A stretch of DNA of 24,839 bases from CAZCFB01 sp964511535 (lineage in GTDB: Bacteria > Myxococcota_A > Polyangia > GCA-2747355 > CAZCFB01): NCBI GenBank assembly GCA_964511535.1, contig CAZEFW010000151.1, positions 1 through 24,839 on the forward strand. Direction: 5' to 3'. Shown one piece after another: positions 7,349-14,153 of this stretch. The notes beneath the pieces are model-generated. The model was not told the origin of the DNA and did no database searches. It was given only the letters and a program-made list of their open reading frames with translations. Position numbers and translations under genes: made by a program. Position 1 is the first letter of the stretch, and each line of letters starts with the position of its first letter.

Positions 7349-8932
7349 ATGAGCGACGATCATCCAGAAGACGCGGGGGGGTGGAACAAGCAAGAGACAG
7401 AGGCCGGGCAGAGCAGGAGCCATCGGGCACGGCTCGTGGTCCTGTCCGGCGACAGCCCGGGGCGCATCCACCGGTTCTCCACCGACTGCATCATTGGCCG
7501 CTCCGAGGGGGCGGACTTTCAGCTCAGCGTCGGTGACATCTCGCGCAAGCATGTCCAGCTGATCTTCGACCCGCTGGACGGGTGGCGCATCAAGGACCTG
7601 GACAGCAGCAACGGCACCTGGCTCGACGGCGTCCCGCTCGACCAGGAGGCGGCGCTGCCGTTCGGGGCGCGAATCCAGCTCGGCCAGCGGGTGCTGTTGA
7701 TCTTCACCCACCGGGACGTGCTCGAGGAGCAGGTCCTGCAGATGCAGAAGCTGGAGTCCCTCGGGCGCCTGGCGGGCGAGACCGCGCATGACCTGCGCAA
7801 CCTGCTGGCGGTCTACAGGTTCAACCTCGGCTTCATCAAGCAGGCGCTGGACCGGGATCAGCTGCTGCCCACCAGGGGTCTGTCGCCGGTTGAGCTCGAA
7901 GAGGTGATGGACGAGCTGCTCAACGCCACGGACATGGCGGGCGATCTCACCAGCCGGCTGCTGGGGTACGCCAGGCTCGAGGACGAGGACCATGAGCTGC
8001 TGGACGTCTCCGAGGTGCTCGAGGAGGTGGCGGCGCTGGCCAAGCGCACCTTCCCGGCCGACATCATGGTCTCGCGCAAGACCTCGGGTTCGCCCCTGCT
8101 GATCACCGGCGCGGCCAGCCGAATCAAGCAGGCGCTGATGAACCTGTGTGTCAACGCCCGGGACGCCATGCCCGACGGGGGAGAGCTGCGGCTGCGGGCC
8201 ACGCGCATTCGCTCCCTGACGGCCAACATGATGGGCCTGCCCGGCGAATCGGCGGAAGGCCAGATCCTGATCAGCGTCGAGGACACCGGCGCGGGCATGA
8301 ACGAGGCCGTCCAGGCCCAGATCTTCGAGCCGTTCTTCACCACCAAGGCCCGGGGCGAGGGCACCGGGCTGGGGCTGGCCACGGTCTACTCGGTGGTGGA
8401 GGAGCACGGCGGCAAGATCACGGTCAAGAGCACGCCCGGCCACGGGACGTCGTTCGCGCTGATGCTCCCCGCCGGGAGCAGGTCAGGAAGCGGGCTGATA
8501 CCGCAGGCTGGCCTCGACCCCTCCTCCCAGACCATGGTGGACCTGCCTCGCAATTTCCTCGTGATCTCCGGGGCCACCGAGGAGCGTCAGCAGATCAAAC
8601 ACTGCCTCGACGAGCTCGGCCTGAGCACCCTGTGGGAGGACACCTGCAAGAGCGCGGTGACGGCCTACAGGGAGAACCTGGATACCATCGCAGGCGTGCT
8701 GGTGGATGTGCAGATGCAGGACATGTTGCTGGAAGAGATCGTCGGCGCCCTGACCGACATGGCAGCGGACTGCCCCATCATCCTGATGGTGCCCGAGGGA
8801 GAGGCCGACGAGCGGACCATGCGGCGGGCCGCCACCGCGGGCGTGCACGCCGTGCTGGCGGCGCCCATCACCACCAAGGCGGTGCACGAGGCCATCACCC
8901 ACTCCATCGACCAGTTCTTCGATATCGCTTAG
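7349..8932 (+). CDS. FHA-domain histidine kinase with C-terminal degenerate receiver
   Basis: The 527-residue protein has no signal or membrane segment and is probably cytosolic. An FHA domain (about 28-118) shows IIGRSEGADFQL, ISRKHVQL and DLDSSNGTWLDG, the phosphothreonine-binding loops. The kinase core follows: H-box LAGETAHDLRN with His147, N-box NLCVNARDAMPDGG, G1 DTGAGMNE, F-box FEPFFTTK and G2 GEGTGLGLATVY. From about residue 398 to the end there is a receiver-like fold that keeps the phospho-acceptor position (GVLVDVQMQDM). It lacks the N-terminal acidic pair (VISGATEE where DD is expected) and the conserved Lys (LAAPI in place of KP), so phosphorylation there is doubtful. The FHA input implies that a Ser/Thr kinase feeds this histidine kinase. 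No cognate regulator is adjacent. Confidence 0.9.
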   Translation: MSDDHPEDAGGWNKQETEAGQSRSHRARLVVLSGDSPGRIHRFSTDCIIGRSEGADFQLSVGDISRKHVQLIFDPLDGWRIKDLDSSNGTWLDGVPLDQEAALPFGARIQLGQRVLLIFTHRDVLEEQVLQMQKLESLGRLAGETAHDLRNLLAVYRFNLGFIKQALDRDQLLPTRGLSPVELEEVMDELLNATDMAGDLTSRLLGYARLEDEDHELLDVSEVLEEVAALAKRTFPADIMVSRKTSGSPLLITGAASRIKQALMNLCVNARDAMPDGGELRLRATRIRSLTANMMGLPGESAEGQILISVEDTGAGMNEAVQAQIFEPFFTTKARGEGTGLGLATVYSVVEEHGGKITVKSTPGHGTSFALMLPAGSRSGSGLIPQAGLDPSSQTMVDLPRNFLVISGATEERQQIKHCLDELGLSTLWEDTCKSAVTAYRENLDTIAGVLVDVQMQDMLLEEIVGALTDMAADCPIILMVPEGEADERTMRRAATAGVHAVLAAPITTKAVHEAITHSIDQFFDIA

Positions 8933-8948
8933 CAACGCCAACACACAT

Positions 8949-9000
8949 CCCCGGCCCTCCCGACCCCTGGCCCCAGCCCTGGCCCTGGCCTTCCCTCCCC
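8949..9000 (-). other. Candidate G-quadruplex tract on the minus strand
   Basis: The plus strand carries nine C-tracts of three or four bases within 52 bp, separated by 1-7 bases, so the minus strand reads as nine G-tracts that meet the usual G3+N1-7 rule several times over. It sits just downstream of the histidine kinase stop (8932) and upstream of the TetR promoter. On the template strand of a plus-direction transcript it could stall polymerase. It also contains CCCTGGCC repeats and may be simple low-complexity drift. Confidence 0.45.
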
Positions 9001-9007
9001 TGCCTCC

Positions 9008-9047
9008 TTGACAATCCACCTGACACTTGGTAGGCAACAACCTGCCA
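9008..9047 (+). promoter_or_regulatory. Candidate TetR promoter with overlapping palindrome
   Basis: TTGACA at 9008-9013 is a perfect -35 box. A weak -10 (TAGGCA, 9031-9036) follows 17 bp later. TGGTAGG (9028-9034) and CCTGCCA (9041-9047) form an inverted repeat with one mismatch and a 6-bp centre, overlapping the putative -10 and ending just before the ATG at 9049. That geometry fits autorepression by the TetR product. No Shine-Dalgarno is visible, and transcription would begin a few bases before the ATG, so the message may be nearly leaderless. Confidence 0.45.
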
Positions 9048-9048
9048 G

Positions 9049-9651
9049 ATGGTAAAAGACAAGATCCTCGACGAGGCCACCCGACTCTTCGCCCGCAAGG
9101 GCGTCCGCGGCACATCGCTGCAGGCGGTCGCCGACGCAGTGGGCATGCGCAAGCAATCGCTGCTGTATCACTTCAAGTCCAAGGCGGAGCTGCGCGCCCG
9201 GGTGATGGACCGGCTGCTGTCGCGCTGGAAGCGTGAGATCCCGCAGCTGCTGGGGGCCTCGGTGAGCGGGCAGGATCGGTTCACCTCCGCGGTGACCGCC
9301 CTGCTCGACTTCTTCAGGGAGGATCCGGACCGCGCCCGGCTGGTGCTGCGGGAGATGATGGACAACCCTGACGCGGCGCGCGCGGGGGTCATCGAACACC
9401 TGCGGCCCTGGTCCACCCTGCTGCTCGACTACATCCACATGGGGCAGCAGGCCGGGGTGATCAAGCAGGCCATCGACGCCAGGTCCTACCTGGTGCACCT
9501 CATCGTCATGGTGGTGGGAGCCGTGGCGGTGTCAGACGTGGCCGGCGCCATGTTCGAGCCAGCGCCCGGGGAGGCGGACGAAGCCGACCTCGACGAGCTG
9601 GTGCGCATGGCGCGGGTGGCGCTGTTTACCGAACAGGGGAGCGAACGCTGA
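9049..9651 (+). CDS. TetR-family transcriptional regulator
   Basis: The 200-residue protein has a typical TetR N-terminal helix-turn-helix (about 1-48): ILDEATRLFARKGVRGTSLQ, then VADAVGMRKQSLLYHFKSK, with the YHF recognition-helix motif. The C-terminal helical domain is the ligand-binding and dimerisation part. Its gene overlaps the next one by one base (TGATG at 9649-9653), so it is co-transcribed and coupled to a MaoC hydratase, a FabG and a thiolase. By analogy with FabR- and PsrA-type regulators, the effector is probably an acyl-CoA or fatty acid and the target its own operon. The start lacks a Shine-Dalgarno, but the Met-Val-Lys-Asp start matches the usual TetR N-terminal length. Confidence 0.9.
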   Translation: MVKDKILDEATRLFARKGVRGTSLQAVADAVGMRKQSLLYHFKSKAELRARVMDRLLSRWKREIPQLLGASVSGQDRFTSAVTALLDFFREDPDRARLVLREMMDNPDAARAGVIEHLRPWSTLLLDYIHMGQQAGVIKQAIDARSYLVHLIVMVVGAVAVSDVAGAMFEPAPGEADEADLDELVRMARVALFTEQGSER

Positions 9652-10544
9652 TGGGTACACCAACCAAACACCTGCTCAACCAGGGACCGGTGCTCAAGGC
9701 GCTGGCCCAGATCGTGGCCCGCTCGGCGATGGGCAAGCGGGGCGGCGGGCTCACCGCGCCCGGCCCCAGGCTGCGCGAGGTGGTCCAGCCCAGGGACCCG
9801 GCGCTGGTGCGGGACTACATCCGCAACATGGGCGGCTCGCCCTCCTGGTACAGGGGCAAGCTGCCGCCCCACATGTACCCCCAGTGGGGCTTCCCGCTGA
9901 TGTCACAAGCCCTGGGCGCGCTGCCGTACCCGATCCAGCGCATCATCAACGCGGGCTGCAGCATGAAGATCAACGCCCCGCTGCGCGCTGACGAGCCGCT
10001 TCAGCTCGAGGCGCAGCTGGTCCACCTGGATGACAACGGCAGGCGCGCGCTGGTCAAGAACAAGCTGATCACCGAGACCGCCTCGGCGCTCGGCGCGGTG
10101 GAGGCGACGGTGACCGCCTTCTTCCCGCTCAAGCGCAAGGGCGGCGACAAAAAGAAGAAGAAGAAGAAGGAGCGGCCCGGCATCCCGGTGGACGCGCGCC
10201 AGCTGGACCGCTGGCGCCTGTCGGCAAGGGCCGGCCTCGACTTCGCGCTGCTCACCGGCGACTTCAACCCGATCCACTGGGTGCCGCCGATTGCGCGCAT
10301 GTCCGGCTTCAAGGGCACCATCCTGCACGGCTACGCCGCCATGGCGCGGCTGATGGAGTCGCTCAACCGGCACCGCTTCGCCGGCGATCCCTCGCGCCTG
10401 ACCGGCATCGACGTGCGCTTCAACGCGCCCATCGTGCTGCCGGGCAAGGTGGGGGTCTTTCTGCACAGTGACGATCAAGCTTTCGTGGGCCGGGCGCCAG
10501 GCGCGCCGGCCTGCCTCACCGCCACGTACACCTACCGGAGGTAG
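9651..10544 (+). CDS. MaoC-like (R)-specific enoyl hydratase/dehydratase (HtdX-like)
   Basis: The 297-residue protein belongs to the hotdog-fold MaoC/hydratase-2 group. The C-terminal half contains the catalytic signature FALLTGDFNPIHW (Asp and His of the hydratase-2 motif) followed by GFKGTILHGYAAMA, which completes the active-site wall. The N-terminal half (about 60-160) has a second, non-catalytic hotdog-like part, giving the double-hotdog length of HtdX proteins. A linker between the halves is unusual: GDKKKKKKKE, encoded by an AAG-repeat run at about 10148-10170. The likely reaction is reversible hydration of trans-2-enoyl-CoA/ACP to the (R)-3-hydroxyacyl form, the substrate of the FabG encoded 6 bp downstream. 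The ATG overlaps the TetR stop codon. Confidence 0.88.
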   Translation: MGTPTKHLLNQGPVLKALAQIVARSAMGKRGGGLTAPGPRLREVVQPRDPALVRDYIRNMGGSPSWYRGKLPPHMYPQWGFPLMSQALGALPYPIQRIINAGCSMKINAPLRADEPLQLEAQLVHLDDNGRRALVKNKLITETASALGAVEATVTAFFPLKRKGGDKKKKKKKERPGIPVDARQLDRWRLSARAGLDFALLTGDFNPIHWVPPIARMSGFKGTILHGYAAMARLMESLNRHRFAGDPSRLTGIDVRFNAPIVLPGKVGVFLHSDDQAFVGRAPGAPACLTATYTYRR

Positions 10545-10550
10545 CTAGCC

Positions 10551-11990
10551 ATGTCTGATTTCCTGGTGGAGCTGGGCGCCAACAAGACCGCCCGCAACAT
10601 GATCAAGACCCTCGGCCTGCCCCTGCCGCTGCCCCAGAAGCTGCGCCGCGCCACAGGGCCGCTGGAGGAGCGCCCGCTGCACGACCGGCCGGCGCTGGTG
10701 CAACACCTGAGCGCCGGCGAGCTGAAGCAATCGGTGGCCCTGGCGCTGGCGCGCATGGGGGCCAACAGCTGGGTCGTGGACGACGGGGACAGCGACCTCG
10801 CCCTCTACGCCGAGCAGGGTGAGGCGTTCGGGCGCGTGCCGCGCGCGCTGGCGCCGGGAGAGAAGCTGGACGGCCCGCGCGCCGCCTGCCTGATCTTCGA
10901 CGGCACCGGCGCCGCCGGGCCACAGGAGCTGGCCGAGGCGCACCGCTTCTTCCAGACCCATATCCGCGGCCTCGGCCGGTGCGGCAGGGTGCTGGTGCTG
11001 GCCCGCCCGCCGGCGCAGTGCGCCACCCCCGCGGCGGCTGCGGCGGCCCGGGGGCTGGAGGGCTTCGTGCGCACCGTGGCCAAGGAGATCGGCCGCAAGG
11101 GCTCCACCGCGCAGATCGTCTTCGTGGCGCCCGGCGCCGAGGCGCGGCTCGAGCCGGCGCTGCGATTTCTACTCTCGCCGCGATCAGCCTTCGTCACCGG
11201 CCAGCCCGTGCACCTGTCGGCCGCGGTCAAGACCGACGGCGAGTTCCCGGCCACGCGCCCGCTGGATGCGAGGGTGGCCCTGGTCACCGGCGCGGCCCAG
11301 GGCATCGGCGCGGCCATCGCCCGGGCCCTGGCGCGTGAGGGCGCCCAGGTGGTGGTGATGGACCGCCCCGCCGAGGCCGAGCGCGCCGCCGCGGTGGCCC
11401 AGGAGGTGGGGGGCACGCCCCTGCTGTGCGACCTGACCGACGAGGACGCGCCGGCCGATACCCGGGCGCTGCTCAAGGACAGGTACGACGGCCGGCTGGA
11501 CATCGTGGTGCACAACGCCGGGGTCACCCGGGACAAGATGCTGGCCAACATGGACAGCGACCGCTGGGACATGACCATGGACGTCAACCTGATCTCGCTG
11601 ATCAGGCTCAACGAGGCGCTGCTGCCGCTGATGCCCGACGACGGCCGGGTGGTGTGCCTCTCGTCCATCGCGGGCCTGGCCGGCAACGCGGGGCAGAGCA
11701 ACTACGCGGCGAGCAAGGCCGGGCTGGTGGGCTACGTGCAGGCCCGGGCGGCGGAGCTGTGCGGCCGGGGAATCGCGGTCAACGCGGTGGCCCCCGGCTT
11801 CATCGAGACCCGCATGACCGCGCGCATCCCGCTGGCGATCCGTGAGGTGGCGCGCCGGTTTTCTAGCCTGTCGCAGGGCGGCCAGCCCGGCGACGTGGCC
11901 GAGGCGGTGCTCTTTTTGGCCAGCCCCGGCGCGGCCGGCATGTCTGGCCAGGTGCTGCGCGTCTGCGGCCAGAACCTCATCGGCGCCTGA
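10551..11990 (+). CDS. High-molecular-weight 3-oxoacyl-ACP/CoA reductase (FabG4-like)
   Basis: The 479-residue protein is about twice the length of ordinary FabG. The N-terminal ~225 residues form a degenerate Rossmann/flavodoxin-like domain starting NKTARNMIKTLGLPLPLPQK, as in mycobacterial FabG4. The C-terminal domain is a complete short-chain dehydrogenase: cofactor motif TGAAQGIG, NAG (in HNAGVTRDKM), catalytic Ser in CLSSIAG and YAASK. It should reduce 3-oxoacyl thioesters, or oxidise 3-hydroxyacyl thioesters, with NAD(P)H. A strong GGAGGT lies upstream of the ATG. The gene sits between the MaoC hydratase and the thiolase, so the three enzymes can catalyse consecutive steps of fatty-acyl elongation or degradation. 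Confidence 0.92.
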   Translation: MSDFLVELGANKTARNMIKTLGLPLPLPQKLRRATGPLEERPLHDRPALVQHLSAGELKQSVALALARMGANSWVVDDGDSDLALYAEQGEAFGRVPRALAPGEKLDGPRAACLIFDGTGAAGPQELAEAHRFFQTHIRGLGRCGRVLVLARPPAQCATPAAAAAARGLEGFVRTVAKEIGRKGSTAQIVFVAPGAEARLEPALRFLLSPRSAFVTGQPVHLSAAVKTDGEFPATRPLDARVALVTGAAQGIGAAIARALAREGAQVVVMDRPAEAERAAAVAQEVGGTPLLCDLTDEDAPADTRALLKDRYDGRLDIVVHNAGVTRDKMLANMDSDRWDMTMDVNLISLIRLNEALLPLMPDDGRVVCLSSIAGLAGNAGQSNYAASKAGLVGYVQARAAELCGRGIAVNAVAPGFIETRMTARIPLAIREVARRFSSLSQGGQPGDVAEAVLFLASPGAAGMSGQVLRVCGQNLIGA

Positions 11991-12007
11991 GCCAAAGGGG
12001 AGACGAT

Positions 12008-13321
12008 ATGGGAACCAAGAAATCGAACCGGAGCAGCGGCCAGCGCAGGGCCGTGATCATCGGCGGCGTGCGCACGCCGTTTTTGCGCTCCTTCGGCGCG
12101 TTCACCAGGCTCGACACCATCGCCCTCGGCGCGGCGGCGGTGGGGGGCCTGCTCGAGCGGTACCCGGTGGAGCGGCGGGAGATCGACGGGCTGACCTGGG
12201 GCGGCGTCATCGTGCCGAGCGCCACGGCCAACATTGGCCGGGAGATCGTGCTCGAGATGGGGCTGCCGCCCGAGGTGGAGGGCTCGACGGTGTCCCGGGT
12301 GTGCACATCGGGGCTGTACGCCATCACCACGGCGGCGGCGGCCATCGAGCGCGGCGACGCGGACGTGATGATCGCCGGCGGCGGCGACTCCACCAGCAAC
12401 GCCGAGCTGAAGATGCCCCAGGCGCTGGTGCAGAAGCTGGCGCCGGTGGCGATGAACCGCAAGTCGGGGCCGGCGGACTACCTGCGCGCCCTGATGAAGC
12501 TGAACCTGCCAAACGACATCCTGCCCAAGCCGCCATCGCCGCGGGAGCGCTCCACCGGCGAGCTCATGGGTGAGGCGGGCGAGAAGATGGGCCAGCGCAA
12601 CAACATCAGCCGCGAGGCGCAGGACGCCTTCGCGGTGCAGTCCCACCAGCGCGCGGCGGCGGCGATGGCGGCCGGCAGGTTCGCCGAAGAGGTCGCCGCC
12701 ATGGACGCGCCGGGGGGCAAGTTGGTCACCGCCGACGACAACGTGCGCGGGGACGCCAGCGTGGAGAAGATGGCCCGGCTGCGGCCGGCGTTCGCCAAAA
12801 AGGGCACGCTGACCGCGGGCAACTCCAGCACCCTGACCGACGGCGCCGGCGCGGTGCTGCTCATGAGCGAGGAGCGCGCCCGGGCGCTGGGGCACGACAA
12901 GCTGGTGGCCTTCCGCTCCTGGTCCTACGACGCGGTGGACCCGGCGGACCAGATGCTGCTCGGGCCGGCGGTCTCCATGCCGCGGGCCGCCGAGCGGGCC
13001 GGCATGAAGCGCGAGCACATCGACCTGGTGGATATCCACGAGGCGTTCGCGGCCCAGGTGCTGGTGGTGCTCAAGATGCTCGGCAGCGATGCCTTCGCCC
13101 GGCAGCGCCTCGGCATGCCCGGCGCCTTCGGCGCCATCGCGCCCGAGGAGATCAACGTGCACGGCGGGTCCATCGCCCTGGGGCACCCCTTCGCGGCCAC
13201 CGGCGCGCGCATGGTGACCACCATGTCCAACGAGCTGAAGCTCACCGGCAAGGGGAGCGCCCTGCTCGGTATCTGCGGCGGCGGCGGCGTGTCGGCTGCG
13301 GCGGTGCTGGAGCAGATCTGA
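12008..13321 (+). CDS. Thiolase, acetyl-CoA C-acyltransferase (FadA/FadI type)
   Basis: The 437-residue protein has all the thiolase signatures: nucleophilic Cys in SRVCTSGLYAI, DIHEAFAAQ carrying the conserved His/Glu/Ala motif, the NVHGGSIALGHPFAATGAR block with the second active-site His, and the C-terminal CGGGG with the acid/base Cys. It has no signal sequence, so it is cytoplasmic. It should cleave 3-oxoacyl-CoA to acetyl-CoA and a shortened acyl-CoA, or run the condensation in reverse. AAGGGGAG precedes the ATG, and the gap from FabG is only 17 bp, so it is the last gene of the TetR-MaoC-FabG-thiolase operon. Its length is slightly above the usual 390-430 because of a Ser/Arg/Lys-rich N-terminus. 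Confidence 0.93.
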   Translation: MGTKKSNRSSGQRRAVIIGGVRTPFLRSFGAFTRLDTIALGAAAVGGLLERYPVERREIDGLTWGGVIVPSATANIGREIVLEMGLPPEVEGSTVSRVCTSGLYAITTAAAAIERGDADVMIAGGGDSTSNAELKMPQALVQKLAPVAMNRKSGPADYLRALMKLNLPNDILPKPPSPRERSTGELMGEAGEKMGQRNNISREAQDAFAVQSHQRAAAAMAAGRFAEEVAAMDAPGGKLVTADDNVRGDASVEKMARLRPAFAKKGTLTAGNSSTLTDGAGAVLLMSEERARALGHDKLVAFRSWSYDAVDPADQMLLGPAVSMPRAAERAGMKREHIDLVDIHEAFAAQVLVVLKMLGSDAFARQRLGMPGAFGAIAPEEINVHGGSIALGHPFAATGARMVTTMSNELKLTGKGSALLGICGGGGVSAAAVLEQI

Positions 13322-13416
13322 TATCACCTTTGAGGCAGCACCTGACCCCGCGGCAGATCCGGGACAAACTATGCTGGAGCCCACGGCGACAGACCGGGAA
13401 CACACAGGAGATCGAA

Positions 13417-13767
13417 ATGAGCGACACGCTGAAGACCAAGGCCCAGGGCGGTATTCCAGATTCCGAGGCGCATGACCTGGCAGAGCTGGTGCAGGTGAGC
13501 GAAGGCGCGGTGGTCAGCCGCACCCTCGCCAAGGGCAAGGCGGGCACGCTGACGCTGTTCGCCTTCGACGCGGGGCAGGAGCTGTCCGAACACTCCGCAC
13601 CGTTCGACGCCTACGTGCAGGTGCTGCAGGGGGACGTGGAGTTGACCATCGACGGGGAGCCCGTGCGCGCCACCGCGGGGCAGATCGTGCTGATGCCGGC
13701 CAACATCCCCCACGCGCTCAAGGCGCTGACGCCCTACAAGATGCTGCTGGTGATGTTCAAGGGGTAG
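13417..13767 (+). CDS. Small single-domain cupin protein
   Basis: The 116-residue protein begins at the ATG at 13417, which has CAGGAG six bases upstream. An in-frame ATG-like start 29 codons earlier lacks this site and would add a non-conserved stretch. The sequence shows the two cupin motifs in relaxed form: FDAGQELSEHSAPFDAYVQV and LQGDVELTIDG, then AGQIVLMPANIPHALKALTP. The His of motif 1 (SEHS) and of motif 2 (IPHAL) remain, but the second His and the Glu of motif 1 are not evident, so metal binding may be altered. The substrate is unknown. It stands alone, between the thiolase and a repeat array. Confidence 0.83.
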   Translation: MSDTLKTKAQGGIPDSEAHDLAELVQVSEGAVVSRTLAKGKAGTLTLFAFDAGQELSEHSAPFDAYVQVLQGDVELTIDGEPVRATAGQIVLMPANIPHALKALTPYKMLLVMFKG

Positions 13768-13773
13768 CGCGCC

Positions 13774-14125
13774 GCTTCATCGCGGAGTGTTGCGAAGCAA
13801 CGCGAGCACGGCGCGCTCCGCCGGAGGCGCAATGCACGTGCACAACCGCTTCATCGCGGAGCCTCCAAAGGAGGCGAGCACGGGACGCTCCGCCGGAGGC
13901 GCGCTGCACGACCAAAGCGCAACGACGTCACGCGCGAGCACGGCGCGCTCCGCCGGAGGCGCGTTGCCCGGGCACAACCGCTTCATCGCGGAGCCTCCGC
14001 AGGAGGCGAGCACGGGACGCTCCGCCGGAGGCGCGTTGCACGGGCAAGCGCGTCGCTCGGCACGAGTGTTGCGAAGCAACGCGAGCACGGGACGCTCCGC
14101 CGGAGGCGCGTTGCCCGTGCACAAT
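13774..14125. repeat. Intergenic array of five palindromic repeats
   Basis: A core of about 34 bp, beginning GCGAGCACGG and containing CGCTCCGCCGGAGGCGC, starts at 13802, 13874, 13934, 14006 and 14081 (spacings 72, 60, 72 and 75 bp). Cores 1 and 5 are immediately preceded by the hairpin GTTGC-GAA-GCAAC (13789-13801, 14068-14080). Cores 2 and 4 are preceded by GCCTCC-NNN-GGAGGC (13861-13875 with AAA, 13993-14007 with GCA). GCTTCATCGCGGAG occurs at 13774, 13848 and 13980. Different sequences giving the same hairpin shape at the same place suggest a selected structure. It resembles REP/BIME-type intergenic elements. Open frames cross the array on both strands (a repeated NAPPAERPVLA peptide on minus), because all spacings are multiples of three. 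Confidence 0.85.
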
Positions 14126-14153
14126 AGCCACGTACCCGTGATAGCCTCGCCTG

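Noticed and set aside
5735..8443. A 902-codon open frame on the minus strand
   Set aside because: It lies antisense to three well-supported genes (the deacetylase start, 6536 and the FHA kinase), has low-complexity composition and no domain; it is a GC-skew artefact.
11732..13405. A 557-codon minus-strand open frame
   Set aside because: Antisense to FabG and the thiolase, which have complete catalytic motifs; no recognisable domain.
13330..13416. A longer start for the cupin
   Set aside because: The extra 29 codons have no conserved feature, and the ATG at 13417 has the ribosome binding site.
13774..14125. CRISPR array
   Set aside because: The repeats are internally palindromic modules with partly repeated intervals rather than unique spacers of constant length, and no cas genes are nearby.
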